This document shows, in pieces, positions 33,298 through 42,528 of a stretch of 64,000 nucleotides of DNA (position 1 is the stretch's first letter; each line of letters starts with the position of its first letter). Origin of the DNA: an uncultured Sphingomonadales bacterium (GTDB lineage Bacteria; Pseudomonadota; Alphaproteobacteria; Sphingomonadales; Sphingomonadaceae). Under the pieces are notes generated by a model that was not told where the DNA came from, did no database searches, and worked only from the letters and a program-made list of their open reading frames with translations. The position numbers were made by a program, and so were the translations under genes. The stretch covers positions 43,064 to 107,063 of the forward strand of contig CAIMDB010000029.1 in the NCBI GenBank assembly GCA_903839675.1. Reading direction: 5' to 3'.

Positions 33298-33942
33298 TTA
33301 GGCGTGATCGTCATCGCTTTCCAGTTCTTCGGCCTCTGCTTCTGTTTCTGGCAGCTCCATGGCGTCAAAAGCGAGGTCGACGGGATCAAGCAAGCCGGCG
33401 GCCCGCAGGTCATCAATGCCCGGGAGGTCACGGCGCGTTTCCAGCCCGAAATGCGCCAGAAAAGCAGGCGTTGTCGCAAATATCAGCGGGCGCCCGGGTG
33501 TTTCCCTGCGGCCTGCCGGGCGGACCCAGCCCGCCTCCATCAAGACGTCGAGCGTACCTTTGGAAATCTGCACGCCGCGAATGGCCTCAATTTCGGCACG
33601 GCTCACAGGCTCATGATAGGCAATGATCGCGAGCGTCTCAATACCCGCGCGGCTGAGCTTGCGGGTCTCCTCGCGCTCCCGCCGCAAGATATGGGCAAGG
33701 TCCGATGCTGTCTGAAAGTGCCATTTGCCCCCTCGCTCGACAAGGGTGACGCCGCGGGTGGCATATAGGTCGGCCAAGGTCGCCAAGGCCGCCTTCACAT
33801 CAATGTCGGGGCCAACATAGGCCGCGATATCGTGCACCGACAAAGGCTCGGCCGCAGCGAACAACGCGGCCTCAACCGCGCGCGTCACATCTGTTGCGGG
33901 GTCCAAGGCGGTCGGGTCCAGCGGGAGGCGCGGCTCAGTCAT
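33298..33942 (-). CDS. scpB: Segregation and condensation protein B (ScpB)
   Basis: 214 residues, two winged-helix domains. EAALFAAAEPLSVHDIAAYV at the start and ETLAIIAYHEPVSRAEIEAI and RGVQ in the middle are typical. ScpB dimers bind ScpA and regulate the SMC ring in chromosome segregation. An acidic C-terminal tail (EAEAEELESDDD) is added. It overlaps scpA by ATGA. Confidence 0.94.
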   Translation of the reverse strand: MTEPRLPLDPTALDPATDVTRAVEAALFAAAEPLSVHDIAAYVGPDIDVKAALATLADLYATRGVTLVERGGKWHFQTASDLAHILRREREETRKLSRAGIETLAIIAYHEPVSRAEIEAIRGVQISKGTLDVLMEAGWVRPAGRRETPGRPLIFATTPAFLAHFGLETRRDLPGIDDLRAAGLLDPVDLAFDAMELPETEAEAEELESDDDHA

Positions 33943-34706
33943 GCAGCCCGCACATACAATGGAGCAAAGGCCGATTCTTGCCGCAGGTCGATCTTGCCCT
34001 GACGGGCCAGTTCCAGCGTAGCGAGAAAGCTGGAGGCCAGCGCTGACTTGCGGAATTGTGGATCATCGCTTTCGGGCAGGAAGCGTTGGATGACGGTCCA
34101 TTCAATCGCCGCACCCACCAGTCTGGAGACACGTGCGATCGCCTCTTCCAGCGTCAGGACGTTACGTTGATGGACGATGTGCAGCGGCGGCTCTGCACGC
34201 ACCTTTACATGGCCATAGGCTTGGATCAGTTCAAACAGGTTCGAATCCCATAGGGACTTGCGCACGACGCGCAGCCCTTCCGGCGCTGGCCTTGTGAATA
34301 CATCGCGTCCCAACCGGTCGCGGCCCATAAGTCGGGCCCCTGCATCGCGCATCGCGTTCAGCCGTTCCAAGCGGAGTTGCAGCCGCATCGCCAATTCTTC
34401 GGGGCTGGGTTCGATTTCGGGGTCTTTGGGCAGCAGCAGGCCGGATTTGAGATAGGCAAGCCAAGCGGCCATCACGAGATAGTCGGCCGCCAGCTCCAGC
34501 TTCAGCGCTTTGGCATCGTTGATGAAGGCCAGATACTGGTCCACCAAAGCGAGGATGGAAATTTCCCGCAGGTCCACTTTTTGCGATCTTGCCAGTGTCA
34601 GCAGAAGATCGAGTGGGCCTTCCCAGCTGCCCACGTCCACCGTCAATCGATCTTCATCGACTGCCTTGGGCAGTTCGAATGCGTCGATCACCAGCTGTTC
34701 GGCCAT
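33939..34706 (-). CDS. scpA: Segregation and condensation protein A (ScpA)
   Basis: 255 residues. WEGPLDLLLTLARSQKVDLR is the kleisin N-terminal motif that binds the SMC neck, ELAADYLVMAAWLAYLKSGL and LLPKD follow, and a winged-helix C-terminus would close the ring. Joined to nagZ by TAATG and to scpB by ATGA, part of a continuous coupled set. Confidence 0.94.
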   Translation of the reverse strand: MAEQLVIDAFELPKAVDEDRLTVDVGSWEGPLDLLLTLARSQKVDLREISILALVDQYLAFINDAKALKLELAADYLVMAAWLAYLKSGLLLPKDPEIEPSPEELAMRLQLRLERLNAMRDAGARLMGRDRLGRDVFTRPAPEGLRVVRKSLWDSNLFELIQAYGHVKVRAEPPLHIVHQRNVLTLEEAIARVSRLVGAAIEWTVIQRFLPESDDPQFRKSALASSFLATLELARQGKIDLRQESAFAPLYVRAA

Positions 34707-35713
34707 TAGGCCAGAGCCAGCAGCGCGTCGCGCTTGTCAGTGAGGGCAGCGATACGATCAAAATGGTCGACAGGCCGGATGGTCGCCATGGCAGCATCCA
34801 GCCGCGCGCGGGCGTCTGCCGTGATCTCGGGCAGGAGGTTCGCAATCGCGACCATCTCGTCAAATCGGCCCCAGCAGTTCAGCGCGATGTCGCATCCAGC
34901 GGCCACACAATCGGCGGCGCGCTGGGGCACATCTCCCTTGAGTGCTTTCATGTCCAGATCATCGCTCATCAACAGGCCGGTAAAGCCGATCTGCCCGCGG
35001 ATGATGTCCTGAATGACGGTGGGTGACATTGTTGCGCAGCGCTCGGCGTCCCAAGCCTCAAACACCACATGCGCGGTCATACCCATCGGGGCATTTTTCA
35101 GCGCTGCAAAGGGGGCGAGGTCCTGCGCCAAGTCGTCCGCGCTTGCGCTGACGGTGGGCAGTTCATGGTGACTGTCGACGAGCGCGCGGCCTTGCCCCGG
35201 CATATGCTTGACGATGCCGACAACGCCGCCCGCCTTGAGGCCATCAATGACGGCGCGTCCCAGCGAGGCGACCCGCAACGGCTCATTGCCAAAGGCACGG
35301 TCGCCAATGGCGTCGTGCGTTTCGGGCACGCGCACATCGAGAAGGGGCAGACAATCGACGGTGATGCCGACTTCGGACAGCGTCAGCGCAATGGCTTCGG
35401 CATTTGCACGCGCCGCTTCAATCGCGGACATGGGGGCGACATCATAAAGCGCATTGAACGCGCCGCCGGGCGGAAAGGCGGGCCATTCGGGCGGCTGCAT
35501 CCGGGAAACCCGGCCACCTTCCTGATCGATGAGGATGGCAAGGTCATCGTGCCCGGAAAGGTCACGAAGATCGTCGGTCAGTGCGCGCAGTTGCGTCCGA
35601 TCCACGATGTTGCGTTTGAAAAGGATATAGCCGGCGGGGTCGACGTCACGGAAAAACGCCCGCTCCTCGTCGGTCATGCGATCCCCGGACAGGCCGAAAA
35701 TAACGGGCTTCAT
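34706..35713 (-). CDS. nagZ: Beta-N-acetylhexosaminidase NagZ
   Basis: 335 residues, family GH3. The catalytic His/Asp loop is KHMPGQGRALVDSHHELP and the nucleophile region is GLLMSDDLDMKAL. NagZ removes GlcNAc from anhydromuropeptides in cell-wall recycling. No signal peptide, as expected for a cytoplasmic enzyme. It precedes scpA in the usual alphaproteobacterial order. Confidence 0.94.
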   Translation of the reverse strand: MKPVIFGLSGDRMTDEERAFFRDVDPAGYILFKRNIVDRTQLRALTDDLRDLSGHDDLAILIDQEGGRVSRMQPPEWPAFPPGGAFNALYDVAPMSAIEAARANAEAIALTLSEVGITVDCLPLLDVRVPETHDAIGDRAFGNEPLRVASLGRAVIDGLKAGGVVGIVKHMPGQGRALVDSHHELPTVSASADDLAQDLAPFAALKNAPMGMTAHVVFEAWDAERCATMSPTVIQDIIRGQIGFTGLLMSDDLDMKALKGDVPQRAADCVAAGCDIALNCWGRFDEMVAIANLLPEITADARARLDAAMATIRPVDHFDRIAALTDKRDALLALA

Positions 35714-35783
35714 GCCCTATCGTCTAACGACCGGCGGCCCCCTTGTCGAAGGGGGTGCCGCCCAGCCGCCCGATATTTGGGGA

Positions 35784-36551
35784 TTACTTCACAACGATGC
35801 AGTTAGCGCCGCCCGCTTTCAGCTTCGCACAGGTGTCGCTTGCCTGCGCGCCTGCGCCGACGCGCAGACGATAGAAAGTCGTGCCGCCCACCGACGCCTG
35901 CACCACCGACTTTGGCATCGTGCCAAGGAAGGCGTAGCGTTGGGCAAGGGCATTCCACGCCTGATTGGCGCTGGCTTCGGAGGCATAGGCCCCGAGCTGG
36001 ATGAGGCCTGTGCCAATGGCGGCGGGCGTTCCGGCGGCCGGGGCGATGACAGGCTTGGGTGCTGGAACCGTTGGCGCCGGCGCCACGAGCTTGCCGCCGG
36101 TCTGAACAGAGGCACTTGCTTTGGGTCCGGACGCCACAGGCGCTGCAGGCTTCACTTCCGTCACGCGCTGGCCGTCAATCGGGGTTTCGGGCTGGTTGGC
36201 CACGTCCATCTTGCCGTTGGCGTCAGCGCCTTCAGAGGCGGCAAAGGCGGCATCGCCCTGACCTTCCACCTTCATGCCGCCAGTTTCGTCCGGCTTAACC
36301 TTATAATCGCCTTCGGCCGCTGCGATCAGCCGACCGTCGCCTTCTGGCGTCTGTTCCTGGTTGCGCAACCACCAGATGCCGCCGACGATCACGCCAAGGG
36401 CAAGGAGGGCTGCAATCACAAAGCCAAGAATTTTACCGGTATCAACACCCGGCTCCGGCTCATCGCTGTCGACGGCCTCCAGCCAGGGCAGGCGATCCTC
36501 ATCAGCCAGCGACAATTCCTGAGCCACGTTCTGTTCGGATTCCCCCACCAT
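35784..36551 (-). CDS. SPOR-domain membrane protein
   Basis: 255 residues. A cytoplasmic N-terminus of about 38 residues, one transmembrane helix (ILGFVIAALLALGVIVGGIW), a long proline/alanine-rich linker, and a C-terminal SPOR domain (about 180-255) beginning LIQLGAYASEASANQAWNAL. SPOR domains bind denuded peptidoglycan at the septum, so it probably localises to the division site. It begins four bases after argS. Confidence 0.9.
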   Translation of the reverse strand: MVGESEQNVAQELSLADEDRLPWLEAVDSDEPEPGVDTGKILGFVIAALLALGVIVGGIWWLRNQEQTPEGDGRLIAAAEGDYKVKPDETGGMKVEGQGDAAFAASEGADANGKMDVANQPETPIDGQRVTEVKPAAPVASGPKASASVQTGGKLVAPAPTVPAPKPVIAPAAGTPAAIGTGLIQLGAYASEASANQAWNALAQRYAFLGTMPKSVVQASVGGTTFYRLRVGAGAQASDTCAKLKAGGANCIVVK

Positions 36552-36555
36552 ACGC

Positions 36556-38283
36556 CTACATCTCCACTGCGGCCGTCACCCCCATGATTGACAGGCCGTT
36601 GGAGATTACTTGCCCGATTGAAGTCGCCAAGAAAAGACGGGCGGATGTGGTTTCCACCGAATTAACCAATAAAATGCGCCGTTCTGGATCATCATTGCCT
36701 GCATTCCAGTAAGCGTGGAAGGCAGCAGCAAGGTCATAAAGGTAAAATGCGATGCGGTGTGGTTCCCGAGCGGCCGCCGCTGATTCGACGATTCGCGGGA
36801 ATTGCGCGGCCAATTTGGCGAGCTCCAAATCCGTTGCGTCGAGCTTTGAGACATCGGGCGTGGTCGCGTCGATCCCGGCCTCAGCGACCTTGCGCGTCAA
36901 AGAGCAAATGCGGGCATGGGCATATTGCACGTAGAAAACCGGATTGTCCTTTGACGCCTCAACGACCTTGGCAAAGTCAAAGTCCATCTGGGCATCGGCC
37001 TTGCGGGTCAGCATCGTGAAGCGCACGACATCCTTGCCGACTTCGCGCACAACATCGGCGAGGGTGACGAAATTGCCCGACCGCTTCGACATCTTCACAG
37101 GTTCACCTGCGCGCAGCAGGCGGACCATCTGGACGAGCTTCACGTCAAAGGGCTTGGTGCCTTCCGTCAGCGCCTGAACAGCAGCGCGGATGCGCTTCAC
37201 GGTCCCCGCATGATCCGCACCCCAAATGTCGATCAGGGCATCGGCCGACTGCGCCTTCTGGAAATGGTAGGCCATGTCGGCGCCGAAATAGGTCCAGCTG
37301 CCGTTTGATTTCTTGATCGGGCGGTCCTGATCATCGCCAAACTGCGTGGAGCGGAACAAAGGCAGCGTGACGGGTTCCCAATCGGGGTCAACTTCGCCCT
37401 TGGGCGCTTCGAGCTGGCCATCATAAACAAGATCGCGGGCGCGCAGGAAGGCTTCGGCGGCTTCCGGCAATTTGTCTCGCTGGACGACGGCTTCAGAGGC
37501 GAAGACATCATGTTCAATGCCAAGCAGCTTGAGGTCGGCCTTGATCATCACCAGCATTGCGGCGACCGCGGCTTCGCGGAACAGGACCAGCCAGTCGCTC
37601 TCCGGCGCGTTGACGAACGTGGTGCCATGCTGCTTGGCGAGGTCCTGACCGACGGGGATCAGATAGTCGCCCGGATAGAGACCTTCTGGGATGTCCCCAA
37701 TATCTTCGCCCAGCGCTTCACGGTACCGCATGTGGACCGAGCGGGCGAGGACATCGACCTGACCGCCTGCATCATTCACATAATATTCGCGGATGACCTT
37801 ATGACCCGCATATTCGAGCAGCGAGGCGAGGGCATCGCCCACCACCGCACCGCGGCAATGGCCCATATGCATTGGACCTGTCGGGTTGGCAGAAACATAT
37901 TCCACGTTCACCGTCTTGCCCGCGCCAATGGTGGATCGGCCATAGGCGTCCCCGGCGGCGCTGATCAGATTGACTTCGGAACGCCATGCGTCGTCCGTCA
38001 GCTTCATGTTGATGAAGCCGGGGCCCGCGACGTCGACAGCAGCGACCTCGTTCAGCGCGGAAAGCTTGGCCGACAGCGCTTCGGCCAGCGCCCGCGGGTT
38101 CATCCCCGCAGGCTTGGCGAGGACCATGGCGGCGTTGGTTGCCAAATCGCCATGGCTTGCGTCGCGCGGCGGCTCCACCGTCACATTGCGGCGGTCAACG
38201 CCTGCCGTCAAAGCGCCGTCTGCCTCAAGGGCATCCAGAGCGGCATCGATATGCGCGGCAAAACGGGCGTAGAGCGTGGTCAC
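36556..38283 (-). CDS. argS: Arginyl-tRNA synthetase
   Basis: 575 residues. The class I HIGH-type motif is ANPTGPMHMGHCRGAVVGD; the KMSKS-type motif is KMSKRSGNFVTLADV, an ATP-binding loop with KR as in several ArgRS. The N-terminal Add1 domain (MTTLYARFAAHIDAALDALE) and the C-terminal DALR anticodon-binding domain are complete. It charges tRNA-Arg. The SPOR gene follows almost directly. Confidence 0.95.
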   Translation of the reverse strand: MTTLYARFAAHIDAALDALEADGALTAGVDRRNVTVEPPRDASHGDLATNAAMVLAKPAGMNPRALAEALSAKLSALNEVAAVDVAGPGFINMKLTDDAWRSEVNLISAAGDAYGRSTIGAGKTVNVEYVSANPTGPMHMGHCRGAVVGDALASLLEYAGHKVIREYYVNDAGGQVDVLARSVHMRYREALGEDIGDIPEGLYPGDYLIPVGQDLAKQHGTTFVNAPESDWLVLFREAAVAAMLVMIKADLKLLGIEHDVFASEAVVQRDKLPEAAEAFLRARDLVYDGQLEAPKGEVDPDWEPVTLPLFRSTQFGDDQDRPIKKSNGSWTYFGADMAYHFQKAQSADALIDIWGADHAGTVKRIRAAVQALTEGTKPFDVKLVQMVRLLRAGEPVKMSKRSGNFVTLADVVREVGKDVVRFTMLTRKADAQMDFDFAKVVEASKDNPVFYVQYAHARICSLTRKVAEAGIDATTPDVSKLDATDLELAKLAAQFPRIVESAAAAREPHRIAFYLYDLAAAFHAYWNAGNDDPERRILLVNSVETTSARLFLATSIGQVISNGLSIMGVTAAVEM

Positions 38284-38396
38284 GATGAAAAACTTCCAAC
38301 ACTATCGGGAAAGCGGGGGCTTTAGCGGCGCTTCGCCTGTCGGGCAATGCGGTTCGCTGGTCGAGCGTGTCTTGCCCGACAGGACGGATCGGTTAA

Positions 38397-39107
38397 ATGT
38401 GTTTTATGGCCAGTAACATCCGTCGCTCCGCCCCGTTCCGCATCGCTGCTTTCATCGGCAAGGCGCTGTTATGGTTTGTCATTGTCTCGGTGGTCTGGGT
38501 TGTCATCTACCGCTTCGTTCCGCCGCCGATCACAGCAACGATGGTGGGCGATGTCGTGGCTGGACGGGGCCTCGATAAGGATTGGATGAGCCTGTCTGAC
38601 ATGGACCCGGATATGGCGCGCGCGGCCATTGCGGGCGAAGACGGCAAATTCTGCTCCCATGACGGCTTTGACCGGGAAGCGATTGCCAAAGCGTTTCAGC
38701 GCAACCAGCAGGGCGGGCGCATTCGGGGCGGGTCCACCATCAGTCAGCAGACCGCAAAGAACGCCTTCCTCTGGCAGGGCGGTGGGTACATCCGCAAAGG
38801 TCTGGAGGCTTGGTTCACCCTGCTCATTGAGAATATCTGGGGCAAGCGCCGGATCATGGAAGTCTATCTCAATATCGCCGAGACGGGCATTGGCACTTAT
38901 GGCGCCAATGCCGGGGCCCTGCGTTACTTCAACCATGATGCCTCAACCCTCACCCCGGTTGAGGCCGCGCGCATTGCTGCCGTGCTGCCCCTGCCCAAAA
39001 AGCGGGCGGCGACGAGTCCGTCCGGGTTCACACGCCGTCACGGCAATCGGATCGCGGCCAATATTGGCGTCGTCAAACGTGACGCGCTCGACGCCTGTCT
39101 GCGTTAG
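38397..39107 (+). CDS. mtgA: Monofunctional biosynthetic peptidoglycan transglycosylase
   Basis: 236 residues. One N-terminal transmembrane helix (about 18-40), then the GT51 domain: AIAGEDGKFCSHDGFD with the catalytic Glu, GGSTISQQTAKNAFLW, and RRIMEVYLNIAETG. It polymerises lipid II into glycan strands and lacks a transpeptidase domain. ATGs at 38397 and 38406 are both possible; GGA lies eight bases before the first. Confidence 0.94.
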   Translation: MCFMASNIRRSAPFRIAAFIGKALLWFVIVSVVWVVIYRFVPPPITATMVGDVVAGRGLDKDWMSLSDMDPDMARAAIAGEDGKFCSHDGFDREAIAKAFQRNQQGGRIRGGSTISQQTAKNAFLWQGGGYIRKGLEAWFTLLIENIWGKRRIMEVYLNIAETGIGTYGANAGALRYFNHDASTLTPVEAARIAAVLPLPKKRAATSPSGFTRRHGNRIAANIGVVKRDALDACLR

Positions 39108-39257
39108 GCCGTTCATTTTACTCTCCAAATGACCGGAAAATGGGATAGAATGAGCTTTCCGCCGCGTTAACGATGCGGTAGCTTCATCGAAGACGAACGC
39201 AGAGTCGTCGGGTCGCAGCGTACCCATGTTCCCTTGAACATTATTGGAGCTGCAAAC

Positions 39258-39899
39258 ATGAAACTCAAAAGAACAAGCATCGCCCTGACGGGGGCTTTGG
39301 CTACCCTCTTTGCCGCAGGCCCTGCCCATGCAGATGGTGGCCTGACCTTCCTCATTGATGGCGACACATTCAACCTGCCGTTCACGATTTCGAACACCTC
39401 TACTGCGGGTGAAAAAGTGCTTGGGTTCGGCATTTCGCTCATCGCGCCATTTGGGTTTGATACGGCCAATGGTGGCTTCGGCATTGACAATTCGACTGCC
39501 TTTGCGCCGCAGGGCGGATCAAGCGTGACCACAGGCTATACCGGTCCGGCTGCCTTCGCCGATGGGTCACCGTCAATCGCCTTCACGTTCAACAACTTTG
39601 ATGTTGGTGAAAGCTTCGTTTGGTTGATCGATGTTGACGGCCCGAGTCAGGTTACGGTGCTCGGAAATGAGCTCATCGGTTCCACAGGCTATGCGGATTT
39701 CAGCAACGGCCTGCGCGGTCTCGGCGTTTTTGAAGCCGTGGTGGGTAATGCTGATGCGGCTCAGTTTGTGATCAAGACATTGACCCCATCACCGGGCGTG
39801 CCGGAGCCTGCGGCTTGGGCGATGATGCTGGGTGGTTTTGGGATTGTCGGTGCGGCCATGCGCCGTCGCAAGCTCAGCACCTCGGTAACTTACGCCTAG
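39258..39899 (+). CDS. PEPxxWA-CTERM sorting-domain exported protein
   Basis: 213 residues. The N-terminal signal is MKLKRTSIALTGALATLFAA with cleavage near AHA. The mature part is a glycine/serine/threonine-rich beta protein with no recognised domain. The C-terminus, VPEPAAWAMMLGGFGIVGAA followed by MRRRK, is a PEPxxWA-CTERM signal: PEP motif, hydrophobic helix and basic tail, cleaved by an exosortase. No exosortase is in the window. Likely a surface or matrix protein; exact function unknown. A terminator follows at 39931. Confidence 0.85.
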   Translation: MKLKRTSIALTGALATLFAAGPAHADGGLTFLIDGDTFNLPFTISNTSTAGEKVLGFGISLIAPFGFDTANGGFGIDNSTAFAPQGGSSVTTGYTGPAAFADGSPSIAFTFNNFDVGESFVWLIDVDGPSQVTVLGNELIGSTGYADFSNGLRGLGVFEAVVGNADAAQFVIKTLTPSPGVPEPAAWAMMLGGFGIVGAAMRRRKLSTSVTYA

Positions 39900-39930
39900 C
39901 GTAAGGCTGACGCACCTCATGGGGCGGAAA

Positions 39931-39966
39931 GGGCGATCCGGATCACACACCGGGTCGCCCTTTTGC
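39931..39966. terminator. Rho-independent terminator, possibly two-way
   Basis: GGGCGATCCGG (39931-39941) pairs with CCGGGTCGCCC (39950-39960) with one G-T pair, followed by TTTT on the plus strand. A run of three A bases precedes it, so it may also serve the minus-strand ybaB transcript. Confidence 0.75.
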
Positions 39967-39973
39967 TTTGCTC

Positions 39974-40297
39974 TTAGAAGGGCAGTTTGAAGCCGGGCGG
40001 CAGGGGAATGCCGCTCTTCATCTTACCCATTTCTTCGCCGGAAACGGCATCAGCCTTCGCGCGCGCGTCATTAAAGGCGGCGGTGATGAGATCTTCCAGC
40101 ATCTGCTTTTCAGACACATCCAGCAGGCTGTCATCAATCGACACGCCGATGATGCGGCCCTTGGCGCTGGCGCGGACCTTCACCAAGCCGCCGCCGGAGG
40201 CACCTTCCACCTCGATGGTATCAAGGTTGGCTTGCGCCTTTTCAAGTTCGGCCTGCACGTTCTGGGCCATTTTCAGGATGTCGTCGATCGAGTTCAT
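39974..40297 (-). CDS. YbaB/EbfC nucleoid-associated protein
   Basis: 107 residues. Complete YbaB/EbfC fold: an N-terminal coiled helix (MNSIDDILKMAQNVQAELEK), then VEGASGGGLVKVRASAKGRI. It binds DNA as a tweezer-like dimer. It overlaps dnaX by ATGA, the common dnaX-ybaB pairing (recR, often third, is not next here). Confidence 0.93.
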   Translation of the reverse strand: MNSIDDILKMAQNVQAELEKAQANLDTIEVEGASGGGLVKVRASAKGRIIGVSIDDSLLDVSEKQMLEDLITAAFNDARAKADAVSGEEMGKMKSGIPLPPGFKLPF

Positions 40298-42006
40298 TGC
40301 GCGATGCTCCGTTGTTCTGTCCCCGGCTCTTTGCCTTCCACATAGTCGATCAATTCGGCTTCGGGGAAGGCTTCAAGCGCGGCCTTGACGATGGGTGTGG
40401 CGAGGATGCGGGCCTTGGCCTCGGCTTCGCGCGCCTGATCCTGCTGGAGGAGCGAGGGCTGTGCCGCAGCGTCGCTGATCCGCACGTCCCACGCCATGTC
40501 GGTGAGGGATTTGAGGGCGGCGGCAAGATCCCGCGTGAAGTCTCCGGGCAGCGGTTTCACCGGCCGGATCGCAAGATCGCCCGCGGCATAGCTCACCAGC
40601 CCTGCATAATCGTGGAGCTGCTGCGCGATGTGCATTTTGCCGCCTGCATTCAGCAACTCGATTAGCGCTGCAAAATCGGCCGGCGCGCGCGATGTTGGTT
40701 CGGCAGCAGAGGGTGCGGACGCTGGTGAGGTGGTCGGTGTGGCAAGGGCCAGTGGCGCGCCCGACTCCAGCCGGCGTGCCAGCTCACCCGGGTCCGGCAA
40801 CTGGCTGGCGTGGATGATGCGCAACGCCGCCATATCTGCGGCTTCGTTCGGATCGACAGCGCGGACGACTTCTTCATGGCCTTTGAGCAACAGCTGCCAG
40901 ATGCGGTGGAGCAGCTGGAAAGAGAGACCACCCGACCATGTCGCATAGTCGGCGCGTTCTTCAGCGGATTCGGACGGATCGGCAGGGGCGCCAACCTTGG
41001 CCAAGGTGGTGCCGTGGCAGGTTTCAAGCAGGCCCTTAAAGATCGCTGCCGGCTCAACGCCAAGATCATGCTGGTCCCGTAACGCTGCCAGCGCGCCTTG
41101 GGCATTTCCGTCAAGCAGCAGCCCGAACAGGCGGCGCACAGCACCCCGGTCTGACAGGCCGAGCATGTTGCGGACCTGATCTCCGGTGACGATCCCCGCG
41201 CCTTCCATGTCCGCATGGGCAATGGCCTGATCAAGGATCGACAATCCATCGCGGACGGAGCCTTCGGCGGCACGGGCGACCAGCGCCAGCGCCTCTGGCT
41301 CGGCGACGACTTCCTCCGCCTTGCAGACATTGCCGAAATGTTCGGCCAGCAGATCAGCCGGGATGCGGCGCAAATCGAACCGCTGACACCGAGAGAGAAC
41401 GGTGACGGGCACCTTCTGAATTTCGGTCGTGGCGAAGAGAAATTTCACATGCGCCGGCGGTTCCTCAAGCGTCTTCAAAAGCGCGTTGAACGCGTTTTTG
41501 GACAGCATATGAACTTCGTCGATGATGTAAATCTTGTAGCGTGCCGACACCGCCGCATAGCGGACTGATTCAATGATTTCGCGGACATCGTCGACGCCGG
41601 TGTTGGAGGCGGCATCCATTTCGATCACGTCGATATGGCGGCCTTCGGCAATCGCACGGCACGGTTCACACATACCGCAAGGGTCGATGGTGGCCGCACC
41701 CTGCCCGTCCGGGCCGATGCAGTTGAGCGCCTTTGCGATGAGCCGCGCGGTGGACGTTTTGCCGACACCGCGAACACCCGTCATGAGGAAGGCATGGGCG
41801 AGGCGACCCCGCTTGATGGCATTGCCGAGCGTCGTGACCATCGCATCTTGGCCGATCAGCTCAGAAAAGCGTTGCGGGCGATATTTGCGGGCCAGCACGC
41901 GGTAGGGCTGCGCGCTGCTTGCGGGCGCTGCGATGGTAGGCGGAGCAGGCTCGCCTAGGTCGAACCCTGGGCCATCCTCATCATGGAAATCGTCATCCTC
42001 GGACAT
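40294..42006 (-). CDS. dnaX: DNA polymerase III subunit gamma/tau
   Basis: 570 residues. AAA+ domain with Walker A GVRGVGKTSTARLIAKAL, zinc module CGMCEPCRAIAEG, Walker B IYIIDEVHML and the sensor SRCQRFDLRR. The C-terminal third is alanine/proline-rich, then a tau-like domain. It loads the sliding clamp. The 5' side is next to the SRP RNA gene on the same strand. Confidence 0.95.
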   Translation of the reverse strand: MSEDDDFHDEDGPGFDLGEPAPPTIAAPASSAQPYRVLARKYRPQRFSELIGQDAMVTTLGNAIKRGRLAHAFLMTGVRGVGKTSTARLIAKALNCIGPDGQGAATIDPCGMCEPCRAIAEGRHIDVIEMDAASNTGVDDVREIIESVRYAAVSARYKIYIIDEVHMLSKNAFNALLKTLEEPPAHVKFLFATTEIQKVPVTVLSRCQRFDLRRIPADLLAEHFGNVCKAEEVVAEPEALALVARAAEGSVRDGLSILDQAIAHADMEGAGIVTGDQVRNMLGLSDRGAVRRLFGLLLDGNAQGALAALRDQHDLGVEPAAIFKGLLETCHGTTLAKVGAPADPSESAEERADYATWSGGLSFQLLHRIWQLLLKGHEEVVRAVDPNEAADMAALRIIHASQLPDPGELARRLESGAPLALATPTTSPASAPSAAEPTSRAPADFAALIELLNAGGKMHIAQQLHDYAGLVSYAAGDLAIRPVKPLPGDFTRDLAAALKSLTDMAWDVRISDAAAQPSLLQQDQAREAEAKARILATPIVKAALEAFPEAELIDYVEGKEPGTEQRSIAQ

Positions 42007-42067
42007 GCGGCCTGCTCTAGACGGGGCATCGGCGATTGTCGAAGGGATAGTCGCACGGTCCGGGTGA

Positions 42068-42160
42068 AGGTAGGAGCCGGAACGACCCGCGGCGAATTCG
42101 TTGTGGCTGCTTCCTTCCGGACCTGACCAGGTTGGCGAAGACCACGTCCGCCCGACTCCC
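42068..42160 (-). ncRNA. ffs: Signal recognition particle RNA (small bacterial type)
   Basis: On the minus strand GGTCAGGTCCGGAAGGAAGC is the universally conserved Ffh-binding hairpin (about 42109-42134). The outer arms, GGAGTCGGG on the 5' side and CCGGCTCC on the 3' side, pair to give the long SRP helix, so the gene spans about 93 bases. Ends are estimated from pairing. It sits between the ferredoxin gene and dnaX, a familiar position next to dnaX. Confidence 0.92.
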
Positions 42161-42192
42161 GGATGCGCATATGGCGTTGGAGAGGCCGGAAA

Positions 42193-42528
42193 TCAACGGC
42201 CCTGCATATTATGGCTCTCAGGCGGGATGCGCACGGTCAGCCCGTCATGGCTGTCGTCGAGCAGGATCTGGCACGACAGACGGCTGTAACGGGTCACATG
42301 CGCTGCCAAGTCGAGCATATCTTCTTCATCTTCACTGGCGCGCTTCAGTCGTTCAAACCAGTCGGCGTCAATGATGACGTGGCAGGTGGAACAGGCCATC
42401 TGGCCTTCACATGTGCCTTCCAGCGGCATGCCGCAGTTTTGCGCCACCTCAAGCAGGGATTGACCGGGGTCGGCCGTTGCCTCTGTCCGCTTTTCGCCAG
42501 CGGCGTCGATAAAATGGACGCGAATCAT
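42193..42528 (-). CDS. [2Fe-2S] ferredoxin, adrenodoxin/Isc type
   Basis: 111 residues. Cluster ligands are in CEGQMACSTC (Cx5Cx2C) and the later SRLSCQI. The pattern and RYSRLSCQI tail belong to the vertebrate-type/adrenodoxin-like group that donates electrons to cytochromes P450 or Fe-S assembly. The start overlaps the stop of a cysteine desulfurase by ATGA, which favours a role in Fe-S assembly. Confidence 0.92.
   Translation of the reverse strand: MIRVHFIDAAGEKRTEATADPGQSLLEVAQNCGMPLEGTCEGQMACSTCHVIIDADWFERLKRASEDEEDMLDLAAHVTRYSRLSCQILLDDSHDGLTVRIPPESHNMQGR

Noticed and set aside
34238..34248. GGTTCGAATCC, a tRNA T-loop-like sequence
   Set aside because: It lies within scpA coding sequence with no D-arm or acceptor around it.
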